A stretch of 10,371 nucleotides of DNA from Goniomonas avonlea (GCA_003573635.1 QUTJ01031206.1:1-10371); one strand, 5' to 3'. Shown: positions 1-6,981, counted from the first letter of the stretch. Notes: a model not told the origin generated them from the sequence alone. Program-made: numbers and translations.

Positions 1-36
1 GTGTGTGTGTGTGTGTGTGTGTCTGAGAGAGAGAGA
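1..36. repeat. GT then GA dinucleotide microsatellite
   Basis: The window opens with about eleven GT units followed by a short GA tract. It lies just 5' of the first exon-like segment and is probably the 3' end of an intron cut by the window edge. Confidence 0.9.
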
Positions 37-55
37 GTTATATTTGACTCACAAG

Positions 56-166
56 GACAGATATTTTGGGGACAAGGAGCGCCGAGAGGCACTCGATAAG
101 CAAGCAGCATCCCTGCATGAAAGGTCCATTGCTGCCCAAGCTGCTCTAAAGGAATTGAAACCGTGG
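56..166 (+). CDS. Exon-like segment 1 of an unrecognised coiled-coil gene
   Basis: The segment follows the AG of ACAAG and reads 37 codons in phase 0, beginning DRYFGDKERREALDKQ and ending KELKPW. It is rich in Lys, Glu, Arg, Ala and Leu, as expected for a charged amphipathic helix. Two donors keep the gene open: TGG|GTGCTT at 167, which is phase 0 and pairs with an acceptor at 407, and G|GTCCTC at 177, which is phase 1 and pairs with an acceptor at 348. The start codon lies upstream of the window. The segment is followed by CT-rich intron sequence. I do not recognise the protein. The exon call rests on composition, splice-like borders and phase agreement with four later segments; no transcript is available. 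Confidence 0.45.
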
Positions 167-347
167 GTGCTTTCTGGTCCTCTCTCTCGTCCCCCCTCCC
201 CCCCGAGCTCATCAGGCAGAACTCCCAAGACTAAAGAAATAAGTTTATGAGACTTAGATCAAGCATCATTTTTCCTACTGCTGGAGGCAATTTTATAATG
301 GAGGAAAAAAACACCGTTCACAGCTGTTATTCTTTACTTTCATGCAG

Positions 348-484
348 ATGGACAGATGTGTCCCCCTCCCATCGCAATTCTGACCATCACCATCAGACTG
401 TTGCAGGAGCTGGTGCTGAGCAGTGAGGAGGGAAACAGCCGCATGCAAGAAGAAAAACTTCAAAGCAGTGCATGGCAGTGCTCG
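348..484 (+). CDS. Exon-like segment 2 of the coiled-coil gene
   Basis: A good acceptor (TTCTTTACTTTCATGCAG) ends at 347, and a second possible one (GACTGTTGCAG) ends at 406. From 407 the reading is 26 codons in phase 0, including ELVLSSEEGNSRMQEEKLQ, up to a possible donor TCG|GTATTC at 485. From 348 the same frame stays open in phase 1, adding a Pro/Ile-rich stretch (CPPPIAILTITIRLL) upstream. Either version joins segment 1 without a stop. The helical Glu/Lys-rich part fits the neighbouring segments. The acceptor choice is unresolved and the function is unknown. Confidence 0.4.
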
Positions 485-488
485 GTAT

Positions 489-690
489 TCAATATTTTCC
501 CCCTCTCTTCCTCTTTCTCCTCCCTCTGCCTCCTCCTCCCTCACCACCCTTCACCCTCATTTCTCCCTCTCCTGCCTCCGTCCCTCCTCTCTCCTGTCCC
601 CTCCCGCATTCCTCCTCCCTCACTGCCCTCCCTCCTCCCCCTCCACTGTCACGTCCCTCCCATCTCTCTCCTCTCTTTTTCTGACCATAA
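489..690 (+). other. Pyrimidine-rich intron ending in a strong 3' splice site
   Basis: About 190 bases consist almost only of C and T, followed by TTTTTCTGACCATAATTACAG. The CTGAC at 681-685 is a good branch-point match, 11 bases before the AG at 695-696. The Ser/Pro/Leu-rich and Arg/Gly-rich open frames across this stretch are products of the base composition. Confidence 0.6.
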
Positions 691-696
691 TTACAG

Positions 697-759
697 AGGA
701 AATTGGAGCTTGGTGAGGACAGACTACAACGTGCAGAGCGTACTACAGCGAGCTTCCAG
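697..759 (+). CDS. Exon-like segment 3 of the coiled-coil gene (63 nt)
   Basis: This is the best-bordered segment on the left side: branch point CTGAC, acceptor ATTACAG|AGG and donor TTCCAG|GTGCAC. It encodes exactly 21 codons in phase 0, starting RKLELGEDRLQRAERTT, a typical charged helix. The following intron would run from 760 to 6520 and contain the retroelement. Phase and composition match the segment at 6521-6658. The protein family is not recognised. Confidence 0.55.
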
Positions 760-975
760 GTGCACTTCCAATGCACCCTGTCTTTGACGAAAGGACTCTC
801 TCCTTTCATTCTTCCTCAACCTCTCCTCTCTGCAAACTTCTAATCACCCACCCCGAAGTTCATCAGGGAAAGTATTCAGACCCTTTGAATCTTCTCTGCC
901 TCTGTTCCTTGAAGTGATCAGCCCTTTCTTCTGATGCTTACCCTCTCCCTCTCTTGCTCACCCCCTCTTCCTCTT
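760..975 (+). other. Intron sequence, CT-rich, no gene seen
   Basis: Downstream of the donor at 760 there is CT-rich sequence without a convincing open frame, leading into the inverted-repeat structure at 976-1066. I see no further feature here. Confidence 0.5.
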
Positions 976-1063
976 CTCTCTTATGCCTTCAGGCAGGCCC
1001 ATGGGTCTCTGCTCAGGGGGTTCCTGAATGGCTTGAATACCTTTCCTGCCTGAAGGCATGAGA

Positions 1064-1066
<3 letters not shown>
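976..1066 (+). repeat. Repeat unit A with an internal inverted repeat
   Basis: The arms 976-997 (containing TGCCTTCAGGCAGG) and 1045-1066 (containing CCTGCCTGAAGGCA) are reverse complements over about 22 bp with one wobble-type mismatch. They enclose a 47-nt loop. The loop includes CATGGGTCTCTGCTCAGG and TTCCTGAATGGCTTGAAT (1021-1038). Taken together, 984-1038 is the inverted counterpart of unit B at 1120-1180. Confidence 0.75.

Positions 1067-1119
<53 letters not shown>
1061..1119. repeat. AG dinucleotide microsatellite
   Basis: A nearly pure AG tract of about 58 nt separates repeat units A and B. A shorter AG tract at 1181-1202 lies on the other side of unit B, so unit B is enclosed by AG tracts. 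Confidence 0.95.
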
Positions 1120-1124
<5 letters not shown>

Positions 1125-1185
1125 AGCCATTCCAGGAACCGCGGCCACAGACTGTGAGGGCCTGCCTGAAGGCATGAGAGAGAAA
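1120..1185 (-). repeat. Repeat unit B, GA-flanked, candidate left end of the retroelement
   Basis: It begins ATTCAAGCCATTCCAGGAA (reverse complement of 1021-1038 plus one base), continues GCGGCCACAGAC and ends CCTGCCTGAAGGCATGAGAG. A diverged copy in the same orientation (unit D) lies at 6111-6165, on the far side of the retroelement coding region. Units B and D are therefore a candidate direct-repeat pair bounding the element. Confidence 0.65.
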
Positions 1186-1493
1186 GAGAGAGAGAGAGAG
1201 AGCGGGACAGAGAGATCTTGGACTCTTGGAGTTGATCTGGTTATCTCCAGATTAGCCGTGATCGTCACGGGCCTACTTAGGTCCAGGACACAGAGGGCGA
1301 GACACTTGGAAAAGACTGGACCTGAGCTCTCATGTTCGTTGCGGGTACCTTGGTTTTACCCTTTCTGTGCAAATTTCTTGGACTAAAGCCCACTACGTGC
1401 TTGGTCCTCTGCTGGGTCTTCCATCCTTGTCACAACAAGGACGGAAGAAGCTTGGTTCCTCTAACCTCAAACTCTCATCAGCACCCCTAACGG
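1186..1493 (+). other. 5' non-coding leader of the retroelement
   Basis: No convincing coding frame is present. The stretch contains small inverted repeats (CGTGATCGTCACG near 1257; ATCTGG...CCAGAT near 1235) and the strong hairpin at 1418-1447. It fits an untranslated leader between the terminal repeat and the gag-like region. Confidence 0.4.
1418..1447 (+). repeat. 13-bp stem hairpin with 4-nt loop
   Basis: CTTCCATCCTTGT at 1418-1430 pairs with ACAAGGACGGAAG at 1435-1447 at 12 of 13 positions. The loop is CACA (1431-1434). It lies about 50 bases before the gag-like reading frame. Confidence 0.6.
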
Positions 1494-2022
1494 GTGCAGT
1501 TCCCAAGATCGCACCACCACTGTTGCAGCCACTGGGACAAGGACACCGGTGAACAGTGTCCTGGAACTCCCCACTACCCCAGTCACCTGTGTGACCAGTG
1601 TCAGAAAGGGAGACCAAACATCAAGTGCATTGTGAAAATCCAGACTCAAGGAGAAAACCTCCTACAGTGCAAAGTCAATTTAGAGCCAAGGGGGGCTTTT
1701 GTCACTTCCACCAGTTCTCTAAGGACTTACCGTGAGTTCCTCGCTCGCCAAATACCCCTCCATGTGCCGCTGCGATCGAAGAATGCAGTGTAATTGTGAT
1801 CAACTCAAGCTCCAGCTGCGAGTCAATTCCAGCACTCAAGCCCCAGCTGCGAAGAGTCAATATGTGTGCATAGCCGGCAGGGAGACCGCCTTCACCTCGA
1901 TGCGACGACACGGTGGACCAGGACACTCAAGTGTGACTTCTGCGAGACGAGTTAGACTTGGTCCAACACGTCGTCAAGCACCAGACGGCACGGCATTCAA
2001 ATCAGAGGCCTCGCAGAGCTAA
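1494..2022 (+). pseudogene. Gag-like zinc-binding region of the retroelement, frameshifted
   Basis: From 1494 one frame reads a Cys/His-rich stretch with spacing typical of metal binding (CCSHWDKDTGEQC, then HLCDQC). A second Cys/His cluster at about 1936-1985 reads CDFCET and then, after a one-base shift, LDLVQHVVKH, which resembles a damaged C2H2-like finger. Such nucleic-acid-binding fingers are common in ORF1/gag of retroelements, so gag is the natural reading given the position upstream of RT. The region is broken by stops and by a 31-bp tandem duplication (1803-1861). Exact boundaries are uncertain. Confidence 0.45.
1803..1861 (+). repeat. 31-bp-period tandem duplication in the gag-like region
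   Basis: ACTCAAGCTCCAGCTGCGAG at 1803-1822 plus TCAAT recurs at 1834-1861 as ACTCAAGCCCCAGCTGCGAA with a 3-nt insertion before GTCAAT. The 31-nt period is not a multiple of three, so the duplication shifts the frame. Confidence 0.8.
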
Positions 2023-2164
2023 TCAGAGCTACCACCCGCCGACCACAAGGACAAGGTCAACACGGCAAGAGCAGGAGCTACGGGCCAAGGCAGCACTGTG
2101 GCAAGAGTCACGGTGACACACCCTACTCGAACACACCTAAGGCAACAAGCATGGAGAACAGGCA

Positions 2165-3107
2165 TTGAGACAGACCTCATCGCGTTGGAACGAGCTGAAC
2201 AGGTTCTACAGCAAAGGCAACGAGCCAAACTCGCATGGAGCCGACACCTGCAGGGCGGGTTATGTGGGCCGACAATCCGCAAGTGTGCACCAACACCAAT
2301 GCATTGGGCCTGTCATCGCGGACATGATCAATTTGGACAACTCCAAGCCCTTCCAACCAACTCCTAACTCTATGTCTTTCCTTGCCCTCTTCCCTGTCAC
2401 TTACCCTAGCTCGCTACACACTGAACTTGCTGAAGACCCGGACGCCCTGCAGTTGTTGCATGGCATCCCAAAGGCCCCACGAGTCGATGAGGTCACCGGA
2501 GCCGTGTTTCCTGAAGCCGGGAGGATAACTGCCCAAGCCAATGGGCAGTGTTCCCTCTCGACCCCTCGGGATCTACGAACCCGGAGGGAGGGCGCCGGGC
2601 GCCTGGACGACGGACCCTGAGAGACCACTAACATGCCCTTCAACGGTTCCACTACACGCGAACGTTTGCTTACCGACAACCCAGTGTCACCCGCTAGCCG
2701 CGACGCTACCCTACGGGGACGAGTCTTCGCTAAGGCAAGGCAAATCCACTACTGGAATTCAGTCAACGCACACCACAGCGTCACTATGGAGCACCATGTT
2801 ATCATCAACAAATCACTGCAATGCTAAATGCGGCACACGGTCGACGCCAGCGGGCTGTGGCCAAGCGTCACAAGCGCAAGCTCACAGCAGAGAGAGCGGG
2901 GACACTGTCGGGCAACCACAATCCATCAAGAACGACAACCCACAACTACCACAACCTTGGATCGAGAGATTCCCTACGGACAAAAACACAGTATCGAAAC
3001 CCGAAGGAGACTCACTGATCAGAATCCACTTGGACTCACCTGCACCAGACACCCCTCGAATGCCTCCTGGTAAGGTGTCGGACCTCTACCATGAGGCCAA
3101 CTTCTGA
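2165..3107 (+). pseudogene. Central gag/ORF1-like region of the retroelement
   Basis: Overlapping open stretches in shifting frames look protein-like. About 2366-2620 includes FPVTYPSSLHTELAEDPDAL, and about 2541-3107 has a C-terminal half rich in Pro, Asn, Asp and Lys (for example PQLPQPWIERFPTDK and PPGKVSDLYHEANF). No conserved domain is recognised. The position between the zinc-binding region and RT suggests the C-terminal part of an ORF1 or an N-terminal extension of the polymerase polyprotein. A short charged piece at about 3160-3230 (RWEAEDEYVAACQKAG) continues towards the RT. Stops and frame changes mark decay. Confidence 0.4.
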
Positions 3108-3229
3108 GATCGAGGCGATTGGAGGCCCTATTGGGGGGAAGGGGCAAGATGGTACGCGCCTTTCATGAAAGGTGGGAAGCGGAGGACGAGTACGTGGCAG
3201 CTTGCCAAAAAGCGGGAACCACTTTGACC

Positions 3230-4625
3230 CGATGCCACCCGCTCGGAAGGCATTGCCGAGTCCATCATCCAACAACTGCAAGGGGGTGTCAGATATCTGA
3301 CATTTGAGACTCTAAAACTTCCTACTGAGCTAACTACGGCAGCACCTTTGCCTGCCTTTCGTGTTACTTCGCGGAGCTCACACGCCTGAGCAAGATGCAC
3401 GCCCTACTCCCGGTGGTCAAAGTACCTTGGATTGTGTTACCTACGGGCCTCATCATCACGAAAGGAGGAGCTAAAGTACGGCTGGTGACCGACCACACTG
3501 CGAGCACACTCCACACTGCGAGCGGACTCAACGGATCCGTCGTCATGCCCAAGGCGGTCCTGCCTGCGCTAGAAACCACTGTGGAGCAAGCAACTAAAGG
3601 ATGGTACCTGATGAAGGGTGATTTCAAGGATATGTTCCTATCCTTCGAGCCCGGTCATGGGCCAGTATTTCCTCGGCACGCGTGTGTGGTTCGGGAACAA
3701 GTCGTCTCCCTGGCTGTGCAGCCAGTTCAGGGCGAGTTACCCGTCATGCAGGGGTAACTTGGCACTTCCACACGGCCGACAACACACCTCTGGGGAGTGG
3801 GTGTGGTTGCCGAAAGCGGAGTTGTGGGGCCTCATCATCGACGTCGACGGCTGCCTCCTGCTGGTGGAAACACCCGAGATCTGCGAGGAGCTGTCTCACT
3901 TCATCGAGCAGAAGGCCGCGACAATGGGCCTTCTACTCAACGCAACTAAGAAGAAGGCCCGGCCAAGGCCCTCAAATTCGTGGGCATGGAGATGGACCTC
4001 GAGACCGGCTGGCTACGACTACCCGAAGCTAGAGCGAACATGCTCCGGGAACAATTACAAGTGTTCATTCACGATTACGAGCATATGGCCGCACCACTCG
4101 ATGCAGTACGCTCACTCACTGGAAGGCTCACCTGGGCGGCGGCGGTCAACCTGTTGGGCTACTCGTTTGTGTCGTACCTGTGGGGAGCGGTGGTGGACCA
4201 AGTGCTCTGCGGCAAAGACAAACGGTGCAAGACACTGGTCGATCTCAAGCCCCATGTGTGGGACAACCTACAATGGTTCTGGAAGGGCGAAATGGAAGAG
4301 GCGGATGTCTTCATCGGCTCAGATGCCTCTGGGGATGGGGCATTTGTACCAGAGGGCCGGTGGACGCCATGGACCACACCAGCGAGAAGGATCTCCGACA
4401 GTGGCTGGAATGTTGGTCAACCGGGGCAAGTGGTGGTGCGGTCAGTGGTCTGCACACATGAGTAATCAGCATATCAATTTCCTCGAGCTCTCACTGTACT
4501 CACCACTTTCAGATGGTTCGCGTAACTGGCGGGGCTCACGATCCAAATCTATTCGAACTGAAACTAGCAGCCAGACCTCCGTGGCCCACTGTGTTGCCCT
4601 TGTCCAAAGGTTTCCTGGCGCCTAA
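3230..4625 (+). pseudogene. Reverse transcriptase-RNase H of DIRS/Ngaro type, inactivated
   Basis: The RT begins around 3250. In one frame at 3395-3650 it shows KVRLVTDHTAS, GLNGSV and GWYLMKGDFKDMF, the last being RT motif A. The reading then moves to another frame for QYFLGTRVWFGNKSSPWL and the motif C region, IIDVDGCLLLVET, at about 3833-3871. Another shift near 3960 leads to KFVGMEMDLETGW, the linker GRLTWAAAVNLLGYSFVSYL (about 4122-4181) and the RNase H motif GSDASGDGAF (about 4316-4345). The last RNase H motif, HINFLEL, is back in the previous frame at about 4471-4491. The catalytic box lacks two adjacent Asp, which with the frameshifts makes this a dead copy. Assignment to the YR-retroelement RT group comes from motif pattern and gene order; no alignment was run. 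Confidence 0.75.
3493..3528 (+). repeat. 18-bp tandem duplication inside the RT
   Basis: CCACACTGCGAGCACACT (3493-3510) is followed by CCACACTGCGAGCGGACT (3511-3528), 16 of 18 identical. In frame, it repeats the TAS motif (HTASTLHTASGLN), adding six residues between RT motifs that are normally adjacent. Confidence 0.85.
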
Positions 4626-4682
4626 CGCGGCTCCACGGAAGAGCACGCCTACTCTCTGGGTGTGGGCTTCATGTGTGCACCC

Positions 4683-5646
4683 TGCAGAATCCTAAGGCTG
4701 GACCTGCCTGACAAAGGGGGCGACTTCAACAACAACAAGGCGCTCACGAGACTCATGGAGAAGGCTAACGTGATCAAGTCTCACCTGGTGTAGCTACACT
4801 TTGAGAATACAACACACACTAAGGTGGGCTCGAGACATGAGGGCGAAGTTCGGCTACACAGCTCGACCCTTCAAGGTGGGCAGCTCACAGCTGAGGCTCT
4901 ACTGTGTGCATTTCGCAGAGTCTAAACCTACCTGGGTGTCGGTCAAAGCTACACAGTCAGCAGTGGCGAAATGGCCCGGGTTCGAAGATCCATGGTCTTT
5001 CAAAGGCATCAAGATGTTCTGGGACGGCCTGAAGAAAGTTGTCAGCGCTATGGTCAACCCGAAACTCCCAATCTCCGTGCACGATGTCATCAAGATGCAA
5101 CACTTCATGCAATGTCACGACACACCACTCATCACTGCTCGTTCAGACTAGACTTCTTTGGGGTGCCAATGCAACCGCGAGATCGAGTGTGACAAGCTGG
5201 GGGCCGACGGATCGAGCTGTAAAGGCCTTCGGATCCGAGATCTGCATAATGTCGGGCTCTATCTCCGTCGCATGAAGAATGACTGGTTCAGCAAGGGCTG
5301 CTGGATCTGGATTGCGGGGGTCACGGGGAGCAGTGTGAATGTGCACCAACACGGGCTCAACTATCTTGCTTCTGACAAAGGTCATGGATTTGGTGGATGA
5401 TCAAAAAATGGACCTGCTGTTGTTCCAAACAGTGCCAACAGGAGTTCAACAGCAAACCTTCAATGTTCCGGATGCGATTCAAGAGGCGGCTGAGCAAGGC
5501 CATAGGAATCACAGAGCCGGAGCGGCTAGTGCGCTACTCCCTACATTCAGAGGGGGTGCACGCACGCCATGGCGTGTGGGGTGTTGGTCAACACTCTCAT
5601 AAGACCGGGGGGGTTCGACGACCGCAGCTCCTGGCAGTCTGAGTGA
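4683..5646 (+). pseudogene. Tyrosine recombinase of the retroelement, frameshifted
   Basis: The domain would cut and join element DNA in place of a DDE integrase. The N-terminal helical part reads LDLPDKGGDFNNNKALTRL (about 4698-4754) to a stop at 4791. It resumes in another frame at 4801-5151 (for example WARDMRAKFGYT and PISVHDVIKMQHFMQCHD). The catalytic half is scattered: LDFFGVPMQPRD near 5148, MKNDWFSKGCWIWIAGV (strand/Lys region) near 5272, RGGARTPWRVG near 5550 as the likely Arg-containing motif, and GGFDDRSSWQS (about 5606-5638) near the C-terminus. The frame ends with Glu and a stop where a Tyr-containing segment would be expected. At least four frame changes are needed. The call rests on the position after RNase H and motif-like pieces. 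Confidence 0.6.
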
Positions 5647-6110
5647 TGTGAACTTCAAGGTGATCTTGACATACTCTAAGGGCAATGGTGGTATGTCACG
5701 TGTCTCTGCCTGTACTTGTGAGACACAAAAAAGCACCCACTCAATGTGTTTCCATCAAGAGTGGGTCAGGCCCCCACCCACCTCCCTGCGAGTCTGGGAC
5801 TCACATGTTTCGTTCACTCACTCACTCACACACACGTCACTCACTACAGTGCGGAGGTGTCCTCAACTTGGGGTGTCGACTGAGTGTTTGGCTCGGGTTG
5901 ACTCTGTTGGCACTGGGGTGTTGCAGTGACTGAACTGACTCTGCACCCGGCGGCCGCCAAGAGGTGCACACATACATGTCTATCTGTTCTAGTCACAGCT
6001 TGGTACTCGGCACTGGACTGCTGACCACTACACTGCAAAATAAATTTCACCCAGTCTCTCCCGGTTACACACACTTCACCTTTGGCTCTGAGGGGCACGG
6101 AGCTAGAGAC
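5647..6110 (+). other. 3' non-coding part of the retroelement
   Basis: No credible gene is seen. The stretch includes short CACT-rich sequence (about 5812-5850) and one AATAAA polyadenylation-type signal at 6039-6044. It ends at repeat unit D. Frames across it lack family motifs. Confidence 0.5.
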
Positions 6111-6165
6111 TTCAAACCACTAGGAACTGCATAGCAGCCACAGACCCGTAGATCTGCCTAGAGAG
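6111..6165 (-). repeat. Repeat unit D, direct copy of unit B
   Basis: TTCAAACCACTAGGAACTGC, then GCAGCCACAGACCCGTAG and ATCTGCCTAGAGAG align with unit B (TTCAAGCCATTCCAGGAACC, GCGGCCACAGACTGTGAG, CCTGCCTGAAGG...GAGAGAG) in the same order with a few indels. It is also preceded by a GA-like sequence (GCTAGAGAC). It is a candidate right end of the retroelement. Confidence 0.6.
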
Positions 6166-6220
6166 AACAGAGGAGACACATACACACACAGGGGGGGGGG
6201 GGTCCTCACGGGTCTGTGGC
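6137..6220 (+). repeat. 13-bp perfect inverted repeat (units D and C)
   Basis: GCCACAGACCCGT at 6137-6149 and ACGGGTCTGTGGC at 6208-6220 are perfect reverse complements with a 58-nt spacer. The spacer contains a CA tract and a run of 12 G (6191-6202). The right arm belongs to unit C, an inverted copy of the B/D repeat resembling unit A (CATGGGTCT...GCTCAGG versus CACGGGTCTGTGGCCACTCAGCGG). Confidence 0.75.
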
Positions 6221-6227
6221 CACTCAG

Positions 6228-6230
<3 letters not shown>

Positions 6231-6272
<42 letters not shown>

Positions 6273-6274
6273 AG
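6231..6274 (+). repeat. TC microsatellite ending in a 3' splice-site-like TTTCAG
   Basis: About 19 TC units run directly into TTTCAG|GGCTTC, giving an ideal polypyrimidine tract and acceptor at 6273-6274. Confidence 0.85.
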
Positions 6275-6406
6275 GGCTTCATGGTTGGAACTAGCTCCAA
6301 TTACAATCCCATGACTGTGCCCGTTGGAAGGTACAGTAGAATGTACCACACTGCTATTAATGGTGGGGGAGATAGTCAAGTCACAATAGTGGAACAGGGA
6401 TTTTAG
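6275..6406 (+). CDS. Possible alternative or terminal exon (43 codons)
   Basis: Directly after the TC-tract acceptor one frame is open for 43 codons to TAG 6404-6406, reading GFMVGTSSNYNPMTVPVGRY at its start. A possible donor GGAAG|GTACAG lies at 6331. The phase after that donor does not fit the exon at 6521 without a stop, so this would have to be an alternative last exon, part of another transcript, or chance. No family is recognised. Confidence 0.25.
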   Translation, partial: GFMVGTSSNYNPMTVPVGRYSRMYHTAINGGGDSQVTIVEQGF

Positions 6407-6520
6407 AGGGCGGCTAGTAGGCGGATTCATGTCAGGCAACCTTTTTGAACTTTTTGAACTTTTTTTAAGGGGTTGGCCATGCTTTGTGGGTGAGAGAGAA
6501 TCTTACTCACTACAACACAG
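6407..6520 (+). other. Intron end before the 6521 exon
   Basis: The stretch includes a 9-bp repeat (CTTTTTGAA twice, 6441-6460). It ends with a branch-point-like CTTACTCAC and the acceptor CTACAACACAG at 6520. No coding region is evident. Confidence 0.5.
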
Positions 6521-6658
6521 ATGTGGATGAATACAATGCTGGAGCGGTTGGACTGTCCTGTGCCTTCAGTGACAGATGCAGCCAAGTGGAATGAGCAGAC
6601 ACTAGCTCTTCTGGAGGAGAGACTCCTGTCCTTTGTGGAGAAAATCGAGAATGCAACG
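6521..6658 (+). CDS. Exon-like segment 4 of the coiled-coil gene (46 codons)
   Basis: It is bordered by ACACAG|ATG and AACG|GTGAGC, the latter a near-consensus donor. It is open over exactly 46 codons in phase 0: MWMNTMLERLDCPVPSV, a short linker, then KWNEQTLALLEERLLSFVEK as an amphipathic helix, ending ENAT. Phase 0 at both ends allows direct joining to 697-759 upstream and 6934-6981 downstream. The intervening intron of 5,761 nt would contain the retroelement. The segment could alternatively be a first exon starting at its ATG. The family is not recognised, but the coding character is clear by eye. Confidence 0.6.
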
Positions 6659-6933
6659 GTGAGCAAATTGACCGCACACCTTCACTGCTCCTCCTGACCT
6701 TGCCTCAGGCTCCCTCTCTCCTTCTCCTGTTCTCTTCTTTCCGTCCTCCCCTCTTGTCCTGAGGTGGATCTTGGGATATGATCTGTCTGTTTGTCTGTCT
6801 GCCTGTCTGCCTGTCTGTCTGCCTGTCGCCCGCCCCCCCCCCTCTCCTCCTTCCATCACACTTGCACCACTAGCGGCTCCTGAATGGCTTGAATTTTCTC
6901 TCTCTCGCTCCCCCCCCCCCCTTTCCTCCTCAG
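6659..6933 (+). other. 275-nt pyrimidine-rich intron with CTGT/CTGC microsatellite
   Basis: It starts GTGAGC and is CT-rich, with a CTGT/CTGC tetranucleotide tract at about 6782-6828. It carries repeat unit E at 6873-6894 and ends in a C/T tract and CCTCCTCAG. The length is quite unlike the 44-48-nt introns of the cytochrome b5 gene. Confidence 0.55.
6873..6894 (+). repeat. Repeat unit E (partial)
   Basis: GCGGCTCCTGAATGGCTTGA plus AT is the reverse complement of 1120-1142 with one substitution and one missing base. It is followed by TTTTCTCTCTCTC, so it too abuts a CT/GA tract. It matches unit A at 1021-1038 in the same orientation. Confidence 0.75.
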
Positions 6934-6981
6934 GGCGGATACGCTATGGTGCACTCAGCCCAGCTCGTTCCTAACCTCTGA
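6934..6981 (+). CDS. Last exon-like segment of the coiled-coil gene
   Basis: After a long C/T tract and CCTCAG the phase-0 frame reads GGYAMVHSAQLVPNL and stops at TGA 6979-6981. It joins segment 4 in phase 0 and gives a short non-helical C-terminus. The short length makes the call tentative. The two other frames are also open for 12 to 22 codons. Confidence 0.4.
   Translation, partial: GGYAMVHSAQLVPNL

Larger units (their letters stand above)
1120..6165 (+). mobile_element. Degenerate tyrosine-recombinase retrotransposon (DIRS/Ngaro type)
   Basis: About 5 kb carries, in order, a gag-like zinc-binding region, reverse transcriptase, RNase H and a tyrosine recombinase, all on the plus strand. 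This order, a recombinase in place of a DDE integrase, and the absence of an aspartic protease point to the DIRS/Ngaro/PAT group rather than Ty1/copia or Ty3/gypsy. Diagnostic pieces are the RT-RNase H linker with GRLTWAAAVN, the RNase H motifs GSDASGDGAF and HINFLEL, and the recombinase pieces at 4683-5646. Every domain is split over several frames, so the copy is inactive. No long LTRs were seen. The ends are set tentatively at the direct repeats B and D. No target-site duplication was identified. I cannot separate Ngaro-like from DIRS-like by eye. Confidence 0.75.

Noticed and set aside
489-809. Arg/Gly/Glu-rich minus-strand frame and Pro/Ser/Leu plus-strand frames
   Set aside because: They are translations of a C/T-rich intron; all frames lack stops because of base composition.
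1120-6894. Units B and E as terminal inverted repeats of one 5.8-kb element
   Set aside because: The match is good, but exon-like segment 6521-6658 would then lie inside the element, and unit D gives a direct-repeat boundary nearer the end of the recombinase. It is treated as dispersed copies of one repeat.
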